In this document: positions 24,388 to 33,938 of the stretch, in pieces
How the letters are laid out: each line of letters starts with the position of its first letter
Numbering within the stretch: position 1 is the stretch's first letter
Assembly: GCA_900316835.1 (NCBI GenBank)
Contig: ONEL01000001.1
Coordinates: forward strand, 124,001 to 188,000
Reading direction: 5' to 3'
Length of the DNA: 64,000 bases
From: an uncultured Prevotellaceae bacterium
Lineage (GTDB): Bacteria; Bacteroidota; Bacteroidia; Bacteroidales; Muribaculaceae
Position numbers and translations under genes: made by a program
The notes under the pieces: model-generated
The model's input: only the letters and a program-made list of their open reading frames with translations
Told to the model about the DNA's origin: nothing
Database searches by the model: none

Positions 24388-26232
24388 TCATGTTAAATGA
24401 AAAATGCGCATCTCGCAACGAGAGCAGTCGCAGTCAACCCTTAGCAGTGTGCGCCCGTTGCGCAGCAGTAGGGGAGTGGGGAGATTGTGCTTGCGATTTT
24501 TGTCCTTGAGGCAGGCTCCAAGCTCGCGGCGCAGGCAATAGCGGGTATGCATCAGTGGCTGATTCTCACTGGGCTTGCCGCTAACTTCTAGCGCTGGCTC
24601 AATTGATGTGACTCCATGCTCTTGGTAGAACTGCCGGGCGATGTGGTTAGCGACATTATCGGCGCTCACAAGCGACCGGTAAGGAAACGTAGCCTCCTTA
24701 TTCTCACTTCGGCGCAGGTCACGCGAATAGGACGCCGCATGAGTGCGTTCCAGCAGAGCTACAGTGTCACGACGCAGTTGAGTTAATATTGATGCTGGCA
24801 CAAAATAGTCGCCTTCAATCTCGCAATCTCGCATGGCAAAGATGGTGTCGCCAAGTTTCGATAGCACTTGTCGCTGGCGGTCGGCTTGTGGAGTCTTTGC
24901 GGGCTCGGGGGCCGTGTCGAGAGCAAGTGAGTGAGTTGCCATGCAGCCGCGCTCATCGGTGGCTTTGAGGCACAACAAGTTGTCGGCGCACCACATCTTG
25001 AAGTCAAGTGCTATGCGGCGGGTAGCGCTTGGCTTGTTCAAAATATCGTTAAATGCCTTGTCATGGGTCCTGAAAACCTTGTCGCCACGCTTGATGGCAA
25101 TCGCCTCCTTTAGGAATATCTTGTTGCCGGCGATGCGGTTCACGCGAAAGCCGTCGTAGTCACCACTTGCGTTAATAAAGGCCAGACCATCGCCATTGGC
25201 TAGAGGCATGGTGGTGTCGATTGTGATAACGTTACCGTTAGCGCTGGTCACTCGTCCTAGATATTCACCTTGCGACTTGGGGGTGTTGAGCGATGCCATT
25301 GGGCTACCATTAGCAGGCTTACGACCATCGATAAAATAATGTGTGAACGAGCGATTGAAACTCTTCTCGAGCGATGGCGTGAAAGTGTATCTTGATGTGC
25401 CGCATGAGCTGCGCTTGAGGCTATCGTCGGTAGCGATAATCTTGTCAAGCTCTTGACGATAGTAAGCCACCACATTCTTTACATAATCCACATCTTTTAG
25501 GCGACCCTCAATCTTGAACGATGAGATGCCGGCATTAATCATGTTACCCAGGCAATCGCTGGCATTGAAGTCGCACAACGAGAGCAAGTGTTTTGACTTC
25601 ATTAGAACGTTGCCTTGCTCGTCTTCCAAATCGTAACTCAAGCGACAGATCTGTGCGCACTCGCCGCGGTTGGCGCTGCGACCACGCAGGGCTTGGCTAA
25701 TTTGGCAACGTCCGCTGTAACTCACGCACAACGCACCATGGCAAAATCCCTCAAGAGGAACCTTTACTTTATTATTTATTGCCGCTATCTCCTCAAGTGA
25801 TAATTCACGCGCGAGTACCAGTTGCGAGAATCCCACCTGTTCCAAGAAAGCGGCTTTCTCGGGAGTTCGGATGTCACATTGTGTGCTGGCATGTAAGGCA
25901 ATAGGTGGCAGGTCAAGTCGCAGCAATGCCATGTCCTGCACAATGAGTGCATCAACACCGGCATGATAAAGATTGTGAATCATTCTCTCCACATCGCTCA
26001 ATTCGTTGTCATAGACGATGGTATTGACTGTGCAATAAATGCGAGCGTCGAACTGATGGGCGAAGCTCACTAATTGCTTTATTGAGTCGATAGAGTTGCC
26101 TGCTTGGGCACGTGCGCCAAAAGCGCTCGCACCAATGTATACAGCATCGGCGCCATGCTTTATGGCTTCCATACCAATTTCAGCGTTCTTGGCAGGAGCA
26201 AGCAGTTCAATATTTCGGTAGTGATTTCCCAA
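24388..26232 (-). CDS. Peptidase U32 family protein (RlhA/TrhP-type RNA hydroxylation)
   Basis: 614 aa. The TTG at 26232 is the only usable start after an in-frame TGA seven codons upstream, and it places the family N-terminus NIELLAPAKN at residue 7. The U32 signature EGFCHGALCVSYSGRC (about residues 161-176) and later Cys positions (CAQICR, CDFNASDC) match proteins that make prephenate-dependent 5-hydroxycytidine/uridine in RNA. A C-terminal extension with CDCSRCEM is present. Length is closer to RlhA than to TrhP, but the target RNA is not certain. Confidence 0.85.
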   Translation of the reverse strand: MGNHYRNIELLAPAKNAEIGMEAIKHGADAVYIGASAFGARAQAGNSIDSIKQLVSFAHQFDARIYCTVNTIVYDNELSDVERMIHNLYHAGVDALIVQDMALLRLDLPPIALHASTQCDIRTPEKAAFLEQVGFSQLVLARELSLEEIAAINNKVKVPLEGFCHGALCVSYSGRCQISQALRGRSANRGECAQICRLSYDLEDEQGNVLMKSKHLLSLCDFNASDCLGNMINAGISSFKIEGRLKDVDYVKNVVAYYRQELDKIIATDDSLKRSSCGTSRYTFTPSLEKSFNRSFTHYFIDGRKPANGSPMASLNTPKSQGEYLGRVTSANGNVITIDTTMPLANGDGLAFINASGDYDGFRVNRIAGNKIFLKEAIAIKRGDKVFRTHDKAFNDILNKPSATRRIALDFKMWCADNLLCLKATDERGCMATHSLALDTAPEPAKTPQADRQRQVLSKLGDTIFAMRDCEIEGDYFVPASILTQLRRDTVALLERTHAASYSRDLRRSENKEATFPYRSLVSADNVANHIARQFYQEHGVTSIEPALEVSGKPSENQPLMHTRYCLRRELGACLKDKNRKHNLPTPLLLRNGRTLLRVDCDCSRCEMRIFHLT

Positions 26233-26349
26233 AACAGAGATGGAGTTAAGTTGTCAGTAGCCAGTCCACAGTTCCGAGAGTTGAGATAAAATAGCCGCGT
26301 TACTCGCCTGCTTGTTTACTCGTAAGCTCGTTAAAAGTGTTCTTTATCA

Positions 26350-26383
26350 AAAAAAGAGACCCAAAACCTTCTTTGAGTCTCTT
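26350..26383 (-). terminator. Terminator after tRNA-Met
   Basis: On the minus strand, stem AAGAGAC/GTCTCTT (26377-26383 with 26354-26360), extended inward by CAAA/TTTG, followed by a T-run. Confidence 0.85.
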
Positions 26384-26389
26384 GAAAAG

Positions 26390-26463
26390 TAGCGGGACTG
26401 AGAATTGAACTCAGGACCTCCGGGTTATGAATCCGACGCTCTAACCATCTGAGCTATCCCGCC
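26390..26463 (-). tRNA. tRNA-Met (anticodon CAU)
   Basis: 74 nt. Acceptor GGCGGGA pairs with TCCCGCT (G1-U72 wobble). The anticodon loop TTCATAA gives CAU. T-arm CTGAG-TTCAATT-CTCAG. CCA is not encoded. Most likely elongator Met. An initiator is disfavoured because there is no run of three G-C pairs closing the anticodon stem. A lysidine-modified Ile tRNA (also CAU) is not excluded. Confidence 0.88.
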
Positions 26464-26704
26464 ATCTCTTTTGCGACTGCAAAGGTACAACTATTTTTTA
26501 TTTTGTGCAACAACTTTTCCATTTTTTTTGAAACATTTTTTGACTATTTGGGTTATGAAGTTGATTACTAGAGATTATACAAAATGGATTATCCATTAAT
26601 TTATAAGTGAAAGCGATGATTTATTATCTCATTTGAGTGTTCCGTGAGTGAATAGTGATGAATATAATATTCTTTGATTAAGTATAAATTAAAGTAAAAG
26701 TCAT

Positions 26705-26712
26705 TATCTTTG
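26705..26712 (+). promoter_or_regulatory. -7 box abutting the thioredoxin-like start codon
   Basis: TATCTTTG ends only 4 nt before ATG 26717, so the mRNA would have essentially no leader. Confidence 0.55.
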
Positions 26713-26716
26713 CGGT

Positions 26717-27043
26717 ATGGAACTGATTAATGATATAAAACACCTTAAGGTCGTGGTGAGTGAGAGTGAGTTATGCTTGCTCTATGTACAGGCTCCCGAT
26801 TGCGGCTTGTGCTCAATAATGCTTAGCAAGATTGAGCAGGTGGCTGAGCGCTATCCCCAGGCTCGTTCGCTCAGGGCTGAAATTCAAGTTGTGCCCGAGC
26901 TGGCTGGCGAGTATCTGGTTGCGACAGCTCCCACAGTGCTCATTTTTTTAAAGGGGCGTGAGATTTATCGCGCGGGTAATTTTATTGACACGGTCGATTT
27001 GGAACGATTTTTATCAAAGTGGTGTGAAAATGTTATTCCTTGA
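26717..27043 (+). CDS. Thioredoxin-like protein with CGLC motif
   Basis: 108 aa, cytoplasmic (no signal peptide). Thioredoxin fold with redox pair Cys29-Cys32 (PDCGLC), the cis-Pro region TAPTVLIF (about residues 76-83), and a C-terminal helix. The CGLC centre differs from classical CGPC, and an extra Cys20 is present. Probably a divergent thiol-disulphide oxidoreductase; partner unknown. The 3' end overlaps the convergent GH89 gene by 11 nt. Confidence 0.82.
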   Translation: MELINDIKHLKVVVSESELCLLYVQAPDCGLCSIMLSKIEQVAERYPQARSLRAEIQVVPELAGEYLVATAPTVLIFLKGREIYRAGNFIDTVDLERFLSKWCENVIP

Positions 27044-29222
27044 ATTTCATTTTATTAAACTCATTATGAAAAATGGCGTTGATAATTTTGCAAGTTGTCA
27101 ATAGGTCAGTCCCTTTGGTGAAAGAAGCCGCTGTGGTCCCGAGTTGCAAGGGGTAGGTATCTTGTATAGTTGCTATTTCTTGCTGAAGTACGGAATGGTT
27201 ATAGGGCTGTTGCAACTGTGATATGCTAATAAGGTAGTTATAATAAGTGAGCCATCGGTTCATGTAGTATCCTGCCAGCAACCCGGCCCAGTTGCGACAT
27301 GAGTAATCGTTGAGGTCACCTCCCCACGTGGTAACGAGGCGGCGTGCGTTCATCTCGTAATAGTCCTTGACGTCGGAGGCTACGCCCAAGTCTCGTGCCT
27401 GTTCAAGCCACTTGTCCATGGTGCAGAATGGATGCTCGGCGTTTAGCCCATCCATGTAGTAGATTATGTAAGCCATTGTTTCAAACGTTTCTCTCATTTT
27501 GTTCTCGTCGTGCTCATGGAAAGCCTTGTCAAGCTCATTTTTCTTTGCCAGGAATAAGTCACCCAGCAGTTGTCGACCCACCCAAATGATGTCGACTCTC
27601 ATGGCATCGGTCATGATAGTGTCTTGCTTTAAGAGAAGATCCCACACTGCAAGCAGTTGTTGAGGGTTGTATCTCACCTGGCAGCGTCCGTGCGTCTTGT
27701 CTAGTTCAGGATACTGGCAGGGTAGTGGACCACTGAAAGATGTGGGACGAATGTTGAGCACGTTGTTGTATAGAATATCCCAAGCTTGTCGCGCGGGTTG
27801 TGATAGTTGTCCGGCGTGTCGGTCGGCGAGCTCGTTTATCACTTGTTCATCGCTCTTGTTGAAGGTCCATGCTTTCTCAAAGATGTACTCATAAGGGAAT
27901 TGTTGCACATCGAGCCCCTCGAGTGTAGAACCTATTCCCACAAGGTTCTTACCTCCTTCCTTTAGAGCTTTTTCTAGCCTCTCTCCGGCATCTTTGACAT
28001 TTCCTTGAATATTACTATTGCCGCCAAAGTTGCCTAGGTAACACCAGATGTAGGGCTGGCCAAAGAAACCGTCAAGGTCACGCCACATTTCCTTGTACTC
28101 ACAATAATAGTCGAGCATTGTCATCTTGCCTTGTGGTACACCAGTGAGCATGGCACGTGCACGCTGTGGGGTATAGTCTTTGCGCTGATAGTAGAGGAAC
28201 CATCCCATTTGTAGCCACTCGGCTTGTGGGTCAACGGCAGTAAGACTACGGTAGATGTGCTTGCTTATTTTGTTCAGATAATCAGGCTCAAAACTGGGTG
28301 GGTCCATTTCGTTAAATGGGTCGATACCATAAATGTGATTAGTGCCAAACATGCGAGTTTGTTCCTCAAGAAACATCTTTTGGATTTCACTATATAGCGG
28401 GTCTTCGCTATTGAGGAAATAGGTGCGATAGGGAGCGTCAAAATCGTCCCAAGTGCTCATGGGTTTAATGTCGGCGTTGGGATACATGTCCATGAGCTGT
28501 CGTGGCACATGTCCTGCGAATGCCGGCAAGACTGGTCTCATGTTCAAGGCTCGCTCTCGAGCCAGTATTTTCTTTTGTAGTTCGGCTTGACCAGTGAGCC
28601 ACTCCTTGGGCAATGGTCCGCACCAAGCATCAATGTTAGCCATGCGATGCCAGGGCAGATAGACTGGACCAGTGAAATAGTTGCGTACTTGCTCGTCGGT
28701 CATTCCCAAGCGTGTCCACACATTATACCACACTGCTTCTTGTCCGGTAATGGCAAGTGGCATGTTGATTCCGTTGAGTGCCATCCAGTCGATAAATCTC
28801 TCCCAGTCGTTCCAGTCCCAAAATGGCATGGTATACCCAAAAGTGCAGTAATTCAAGAAAAAGCGTTGAGGCACACGAGCTTTAATGATTTCTTTTGTTG
28901 GCACATCAGGAAGTAGTAATGGCAGGTCCAAGGAAATATCAGCATACCACGATACAGTGGTTTTACAGTAGCGATTTAGGTATCTGTTCAGCCCCACGGC
29001 CATTGAATTGGCATTATTGCCACTAATGATAACCTTGTCGCCAACAGTCTCGAGAGAAAAAATGTCGGTATTGCTCTCAATATGCTTGAAATCGACCTTG
29101 CTTGCAAGCACCGTAGACAATCGGTGCGCTAGTTCGCGTGCTTGTTGCACGTCATTACCACTGGCTTGTGATAAAAACCAAGCCATTGATACCATAAACA
29201 AAGTGATAACTGCCTTTTTCAT
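27033..29222 (-). CDS. Alpha-N-acetylglucosaminidase, glycoside hydrolase family 89
   Basis: Removes terminal alpha-linked GlcNAc, for example from mucin O-glycans or heparan-type chains. 729 aa with a signal peptide (1-20, ending SQASG), so periplasmic or outer-membrane facing. The domain order matches human NAGLU: an N-terminal alpha/beta domain, the barrel with GIDPFNEMDPPSFEP (acid/base Glu, about residue 304) and GSTLEGL (second catalytic Glu, about 434), then a helical C-terminus. No SusC/D partner lies nearby, so it is not in a polysaccharide utilisation locus here. Confidence 0.93.
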   Translation of the reverse strand: MKKAVITLFMVSMAWFLSQASGNDVQQARELAHRLSTVLASKVDFKHIESNTDIFSLETVGDKVIISGNNANSMAVGLNRYLNRYCKTTVSWYADISLDLPLLLPDVPTKEIIKARVPQRFFLNYCTFGYTMPFWDWNDWERFIDWMALNGINMPLAITGQEAVWYNVWTRLGMTDEQVRNYFTGPVYLPWHRMANIDAWCGPLPKEWLTGQAELQKKILARERALNMRPVLPAFAGHVPRQLMDMYPNADIKPMSTWDDFDAPYRTYFLNSEDPLYSEIQKMFLEEQTRMFGTNHIYGIDPFNEMDPPSFEPDYLNKISKHIYRSLTAVDPQAEWLQMGWFLYYQRKDYTPQRARAMLTGVPQGKMTMLDYYCEYKEMWRDLDGFFGQPYIWCYLGNFGGNSNIQGNVKDAGERLEKALKEGGKNLVGIGSTLEGLDVQQFPYEYIFEKAWTFNKSDEQVINELADRHAGQLSQPARQAWDILYNNVLNIRPTSFSGPLPCQYPELDKTHGRCQVRYNPQQLLAVWDLLLKQDTIMTDAMRVDIIWVGRQLLGDLFLAKKNELDKAFHEHDENKMRETFETMAYIIYYMDGLNAEHPFCTMDKWLEQARDLGVASDVKDYYEMNARRLVTTWGGDLNDYSCRNWAGLLAGYYMNRWLTYYNYLISISQLQQPYNHSVLQQEIATIQDTYPLQLGTTAASFTKGTDLLTTCKIINAIFHNEFNKMKFKE

Positions 29223-29249
29223 AATATCGTTAGAAATAATAATTTATCG

Positions 29250-29257
29250 CAAAAATA
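29250..29257 (-). promoter_or_regulatory. -7 box for the GH89 gene
   Basis: TATTTTTG on the minus strand, 27 nt before the ATG. Confidence 0.45.
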
Positions 29258-29289
29258 ATAAATTGCGCTTTATTGAGCAAGTATTTGTC

Positions 29290-29338
29290 AAAATATAAAA
29301 CAACGACCGCAATTAGAAAAAAAGTTGCGGTCGTTGTT
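29290..29338 (-). terminator. Terminator of the nqr operon
   Basis: 14-bp perfect stem (arms 29299-29312 and 29325-29338, AACAACGACCGCAA and its complement) with a 12-nt loop. It is followed on the minus strand by TTTTATATTTTG. It sits 26 nt past nqrF. Confidence 0.88.
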
Positions 29339-29363
29339 ATTGTAATAGTTTATAGCCAATGGC

Positions 29364-30647
29364 TTATCCGAAGTTGTCGTAGTGGATGGAACTTGGATCC
29401 ACACCACACTTGTCAAGAACTTCGTTCACGGTCTTGCTCATCATGGCTGGACCGCACATGTAGTACTCACAATCCTCAGGGGCTTCATGGTCCTTGAGAT
29501 AAGTTTCATACATAACAGGAGCAATAAATCCTGCTGTGTATTTAACCCCAGCCTCATCGGCAACAGGATCGGGACGGTCAAGCGCCAAGTGGAAATGGAA
29601 ATTGGGATATTCTTTCTCAATCTCTAAGAAATCCTCAAGGTAGAACACTTCGCTTAGCGAGCGCGCTCCGTAGAAATAGTGCATCTCACGATCGCGAGTG
29701 TGGAGGGTCTTGGTCATGTGCATGATTTGTGCACGCAGTGGAGCCATTCCCGCGCCACCGCCTACCCAAATCATCTCCTTCTTGCTATCGAAGATGGGGT
29801 GGAAGTCACCGTAAGGTCCGCTCATTATCACTTTGTCACCTGGTTTTAGGGTGAATATATAGGACGAAGCGATACCAGGACTTACATCCATGAAGCCTGT
29901 TTGTGGTTTGGGTTTAAATGGTGGAGTCGCGATGCGCACCGTGAGCATGAAACGGTCGCCCTCGGCGGGATAATTAGCCATTGAGTAAGCTCTCACTGTC
30001 TCCTCAGTGTTTTTACACTTGAGCGAGAACATGTCATATTTTTCCCAGGTGGGTAAGTATTCACCCAGAGATTCCTTGTCAATGTCCTTGTCGTAGTCCA
30101 TCTCGAAAGTGGGAATCTTGATTTGTGCGTAAGAACCTGGAATGAAGTCCATGTGTTCCCCCTCGGGCAGAGCCACGATAAACTCCTTGATGAATGACGA
30201 GACTAGCTTGTTGCTTACCACAGTACATTCATATTCCTTGACTTCTAGAACCGAGTCGGGAACTTGAATTGCCATGTTGTCTTTAACTTTCACCTGGCAA
30301 CCCAAGCGCCAATGGTCTTGCTGTTCCTTGCGCGAGAAGTGAACGGTCTCGGTAGGGAGGATGTCGCCACCTCCTTCAAGCACTTGTACTTTGCACTGTC
30401 CACAACTACCCTTGCCACCGCATGCGCTTGAGAGCATAACACCGCCCTCGTGAAGGCTATTAAGCAACGACTTGCCACTCTCAATTTCTATTTCTTTTTT
30501 TCCGCCATTGATGGTTATCTTCACTTTTCCTGAAGCCACAAGATAGTGCCTTGCCAGTAGAAGTATAATCACAAGCAACAGGGTGAGCACGAGGAAAATC
30601 ACAGCGCTCGCCAAAACGGTTAAAGATTGATTTACCAGTAGTATCAT
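29364..30647 (-). CDS. nqrF: Na+-translocating NADH:quinone reductase subunit F
   Basis: NADH-oxidising entry subunit. 427 aa. One N-terminal membrane helix (residues 8-33), a plant-type 2Fe-2S domain with SACGGKGSCGQC and a later Cys (LGC), then a ferredoxin reductase-type FAD domain (RAYSMANY) and NAD domain (WVGGGAGMAPLR, about 300). The C-terminal YDNFG is typical of NqrF. Last gene of nqrABCDEF. Confidence 0.97.
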   Translation of the reverse strand: MILLVNQSLTVLASAVIFLVLTLLLVIILLLARHYLVASGKVKITINGGKKEIEIESGKSLLNSLHEGGVMLSSACGGKGSCGQCKVQVLEGGGDILPTETVHFSRKEQQDHWRLGCQVKVKDNMAIQVPDSVLEVKEYECTVVSNKLVSSFIKEFIVALPEGEHMDFIPGSYAQIKIPTFEMDYDKDIDKESLGEYLPTWEKYDMFSLKCKNTEETVRAYSMANYPAEGDRFMLTVRIATPPFKPKPQTGFMDVSPGIASSYIFTLKPGDKVIMSGPYGDFHPIFDSKKEMIWVGGGAGMAPLRAQIMHMTKTLHTRDREMHYFYGARSLSEVFYLEDFLEIEKEYPNFHFHLALDRPDPVADEAGVKYTAGFIAPVMYETYLKDHEAPEDCEYYMCGPAMMSKTVNEVLDKCGVDPSSIHYDNFG

Positions 30648-30669
30648 AATAATGTGTATTGTGCAAGTT

Positions 30670-31284
30670 TTAAAGTTTAATACCCATGAAGCTCATGAAA
30701 GCAATGCCCATGAGACCAGTGATGATGAATGTTATTCCCACTCCTCGCAGTGCTGGTGGAATGTTGCTATAAGCGATTTTCTCGCGAATCGCGGCAAGAC
30801 CCACGATAGCAAGTAACCAACCTATACCACTACCGGCTCCATAAACAGTTGCTGTCCAGCACGATGGGAAATCGCGTTGTTGCATGAAGAGTGCTCCACC
30901 CAGTATGGCGCAGTTTACGGCAATTAGAGGCAAGAAAATACCCAATGAATTGTAGAGCGCGGGAGCAAATTTTTCTACTGCCATCTCAACCAACTGTGTT
31001 GCCGAAGCAATTACCGCAATAAACATAATAAGTCCTAAGAAACTGAGGTCTACATCTTTATAGCTATCATCGAGCCATGATAAAGCTCCAGGCTTGAGTA
31101 TATACTCATTTAATAAATAATTCAATGGAATGGTGACAACAAGCATGAATGTAACTGCTAGCCCCAGTCCAAAGGCTGTCTTAACATTCTTGGAAACGGC
31201 AAGATAAGAGCACATTCCCAGGAAGTAGGCAAATACCATATTGTCGATGAAAATCGACTTAACGAAAAGGTTTAATTCTTCCAT
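30670..31284 (-). CDS. nqrE: Na+-translocating NADH:quinone reductase subunit E
   Basis: 204 aa integral membrane subunit with about six helices, paralogous to Nqr[21 protein letters not shown] at the start and the conserved Cys in CSYLAVSKN (about residue 26) and NCAILGG (about 120) correspond to the iron-ligating cysteines at the NqrD/E interface. 22 nt upstream of nqrF. Confidence 0.96.
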   Translation of the reverse strand: MEELNLFVKSIFIDNMVFAYFLGMCSYLAVSKNVKTAFGLGLAVTFMLVVTIPLNYLLNEYILKPGALSWLDDSYKDVDLSFLGLIMFIAVIASATQLVEMAVEKFAPALYNSLGIFLPLIAVNCAILGGALFMQQRDFPSCWTATVYGAGSGIGWLLAIVGLAAIREKIAYSNIPPALRGVGITFIITGLMGIAFMSFMGIKL

Positions 31285-31322
31285 TTTACTAAGATGATAT
31301 TTAATGCGTTACTACTTGTTTT

Positions 31323-31946
31323 CTATTTCTCTTGAAGGTCCTTGTTGTGGGAGCGGTGAGCCCAGATTATGCATCCCACGGTAATGAGTGCCATGGGGGG
31401 CAAAATCATAAGACCATTGTTCATGTATCCATGATCGTAGCACCACTGTGGAATAACAGGAAATCCTAATAGTGTTCCGCTTCCTAGCAGTTCGCGGAAG
31501 AATGCCACGATAACAAGTATTATCATGTATCCCAATCCGTTGCCAATACCATCGAGAAAAGCTGGCCAAGGCTTGTTGCTCAAGGCAAAAGCCTCAAGTC
31601 GTCCCATGAGAATGCAGTTGGTAATAATGAGTCCAATGAATACCGAGAGTTGCAAACTCACATCATAGGCATAAGCGCGCAAAATTTGCTGAACAATTAT
31701 AACAAGAGCTGCCACAACCACTAGTTGAACGATAATGCGAATGGTTGTGGGTATTGTCTTTCTCAGTAATGAAATAACCACATTAGATATTGCCAAAACA
31801 GCTATTACTGATATTCCCATGACAATAGCGGGTTCAAGCTTGGCTGTAACAGCAAGTGTGGAGCAAATACCCAATATTTGCACCAATACAGGGTTGTCCT
31901 TTGAAAGCGGATTAAATAGTGCTTCTTTATTACGTTTTGATAACAT
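31323..31946 (-). CDS. nqrD: Na+-translocating NADH:quinone reductase subunit D
   Basis: 207 aa, about six membrane helices. Conserved CSTLAVT (about residue 28) and TNCILMGR (about 109) supply the partner cysteines of the intramembrane iron site with NqrE. 38 nt before nqrE and 9 nt after nqrC. Confidence 0.96.
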   Translation of the reverse strand: MLSKRNKEALFNPLSKDNPVLVQILGICSTLAVTAKLEPAIVMGISVIAVLAISNVVISLLRKTIPTTIRIIVQLVVVAALVIIVQQILRAYAYDVSLQLSVFIGLIITNCILMGRLEAFALSNKPWPAFLDGIGNGLGYMIILVIVAFFRELLGSGTLLGFPVIPQWCYDHGYMNNGLMILPPMALITVGCIIWAHRSHNKDLQEK

Positions 31947-31955
31947 AGTCTATTG

Positions 31956-32675
31956 TCATTTAATGGTTCCACATTGAAGTTTCTTGAAGAATGGGTCGTA
32001 GGGTGTCATGCAATCATTAAGCATTGCTTGAACACCACGGCTAGTAATTGTACCACCCGATATTGCATCAACATATTCAGAGCCGTCGATGGGTTTTTGA
32101 CCTTTCTTCATTACACTGATAGATTTGAATTCACCATCGGGGTAAATACTCTTACCTTGAAATTGCTCTTGAAACTTGGAATTAGCGATTTCGGCACCCA
32201 ATCCTGGTGTCTCTCCTTCATGAGAGAAATATGCTCCATAAATGTCGGAACCATTGTCATTAACAGCGATATATCCCCAAATGGGTCCCCACAATCCAGC
32301 TCCATATACTGGTACAATATATTTGAAACTGCCATCGTCAAGTTTGCACTTGAACATGGGGAGTTTGCGTTCTTCAAGTTTGATATTATTTTTCATATCA
32401 ATTTCAAACGCCACATTCTTGGCTGAGTCGGCAATACTGCCATCTTTATTGAGCAGGTACCCCGCTACGATGTATTTGTTAAAGGTCTCTTCAATGGCAT
32501 TATCGCTAGCTGGGGTGACATGCACTGCGCTAAGAATTTGCTTGCGCTTGTCGTTGGCGATGTTCTCGTCTTGCTTGGGCTTGAGCGCCATGTAGATGAA
32601 TGCCAACACCGTGCCCACAATGAGCACCATCACCGCAGCATAAATGATTTGATATAGATTGCTATTTTTATTCAT
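31956..32675 (-). CDS. nqrC: Na+-translocating NADH:quinone reductase subunit C
   Basis: 239 aa from ATG 32675, chosen over the GTG at 32699 because an AGGAGG lies 11 nt upstream. One N-terminal helix (8-30) and a periplasmic FMN-binding domain. The covalent-flavin motif appears as SGGTITS (Thr209), with Gly where SGAT is usual. Glycine at that place should still permit flavin transferase recognition, but it is worth noting. Confidence 0.95.
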   Translation of the reverse strand: MNKNSNLYQIIYAAVMVLIVGTVLAFIYMALKPKQDENIANDKRKQILSAVHVTPASDNAIEETFNKYIVAGYLLNKDGSIADSAKNVAFEIDMKNNIKLEERKLPMFKCKLDDGSFKYIVPVYGAGLWGPIWGYIAVNDNGSDIYGAYFSHEGETPGLGAEIANSKFQEQFQGKSIYPDGEFKSISVMKKGQKPIDGSEYVDAISGGTITSRGVQAMLNDCMTPYDPFFKKLQCGTIK

Positions 32676-32686
32676 TATTATCTTTT

Positions 32687-32692
32687 CCTCCT
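32687..32692 (-). promoter_or_regulatory. Strong Shine-Dalgarno before nqrC
   Basis: AGGAGG on the minus strand, 11 nt before the ATG. Such sites are unusual in Bacteroidales genes of this window. It overlaps the end of nqrB and decides the nqrC start. Confidence 0.6.
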
Positions 32693-32695
32693 TTC

Positions 32696-33883
32696 TCACT
32701 TGGCTTTAGCTCGTTTTAAGCGACGGTTTATATTGACTTGAACCACGCAGTAATCAATGAGTGGTGCAAAAGCATTCATTAGCAGTACTGCAAGCATAGC
32801 TCCCTCGGGGTATCCACCATTGTACACCCTGATGAGAATGGCAAAAACGCCAATAAGGAAACCATAGATATATTGTCCAATCTTAGTTCGTGCTCCAGTG
32901 ACAGGATCGGTTGCCATGAACACTGCCGCAAAAGCAAAACCACCATAGCATAATTGCGCCAACGGGTCAAGCATCGAGGCAGGGTAGGTGGGTGTGGCAA
33001 AGACATTGGCAATGGCTCCCATTGCTAGACCTCCAGCGAAGACACTGAGCATTACTCTCCATGATGCGATGCCAGTAATGAGCAATATGGCTGCTCCAAT
33101 AAGGATGGCTATCATCGAGGTCTCGCCGGGCGAGCCGGGAATGAGACCTATAAATGCATCAAGGGTTGATGTGCTGAGATTTAGTGTGTCACCAACGTTG
33201 GTTGCCACTTCACCCAGTGGTGTGGCACCCGAGAAACCATCGGCAACAGTTCCAGCGCCATAGCCAAAAGCGCTGTCGGTCATGACAAATGCCTTGTCGC
33301 CACTCATCTCGGCAGGATAAGAGAAAAATAGGAACGCGCGCGTGATGAGAGCTACATTAAAGATGTTCATTCCTGTGCCACCGAAGATTTCTTTTGCGAA
33401 GATTACTGCAAATGCTGTAGCGACAGCTGTCATCCACAGTGGAGTGTTGATGGGAACAATTAGAGGAATCAGGATTCCTGTTACAAGAAATCCTTCTTGT
33501 ATTTCCTTGTGGTGGATTTGAGCACCTATAAACTCAATACCAAGTCCCACAACATAGGAAACCACAATGACCGGGAGCATTGCAAGCAGTCCGAAGATGA
33601 ACATCTGCACAAAAGATGCATCGGGCATTCCAATAGCTCGAAAATGTTGATAACCAATGTTATACATCGCAAACAGCAGGCACGGCAACAGGGCTACAAC
33701 CACTGTAATCATGGTTCGCTTCATGTCGTTGCTGTCGTGAATGTGAACGCCTGAACGTGAAGTAGTGTTGGGCGTAAACAAGAAAGTTTCCATTCCGTCG
33801 AAAACCGATTCCAGCTTGCTGAATTTTCCGCCTTGCTGGAAGTGCGGCTTAATCTTGTTCATGAAATTTCTTAATGCTTTCAC
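32696..33883 (-). CDS. nqrB: Na+-translocating NADH:quinone reductase subunit B
   Basis: 395 aa, about ten membrane helices, core of the sodium channel. Covalent FMN site SGATPLGE with Thr221. N-terminal cytoplasmic stretch (1-55) before the first helix, as in the family. 55 nt after nqrA. Confidence 0.97.
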   Translation of the reverse strand: MKALRNFMNKIKPHFQQGGKFSKLESVFDGMETFLFTPNTTSRSGVHIHDSNDMKRTMITVVVALLPCLLFAMYNIGYQHFRAIGMPDASFVQMFIFGLLAMLPVIVVSYVVGLGIEFIGAQIHHKEIQEGFLVTGILIPLIVPINTPLWMTAVATAFAVIFAKEIFGGTGMNIFNVALITRAFLFFSYPAEMSGDKAFVMTDSAFGYGAGTVADGFSGATPLGEVATNVGDTLNLSTSTLDAFIGLIPGSPGETSMIAILIGAAILLITGIASWRVMLSVFAGGLAMGAIANVFATPTYPASMLDPLAQLCYGGFAFAAVFMATDPVTGARTKIGQYIYGFLIGVFAILIRVYNGGYPEGAMLAVLLMNAFAPLIDYCVVQVNINRRLKRAKAK

Positions 33884-33938
33884 TTATATCTTTAATTTAA
33901 ATGTTATTACTTATTAAATTGTAAATCAGAGTAGAATA

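Noticed and set aside
26390..26463. Initiator tRNA-fMet
   Set aside because: The anticodon stem lacks three consecutive G-C pairs and the acceptor start is a G-U pair instead of the initiator C-A mismatch, so elongator Met is preferred.
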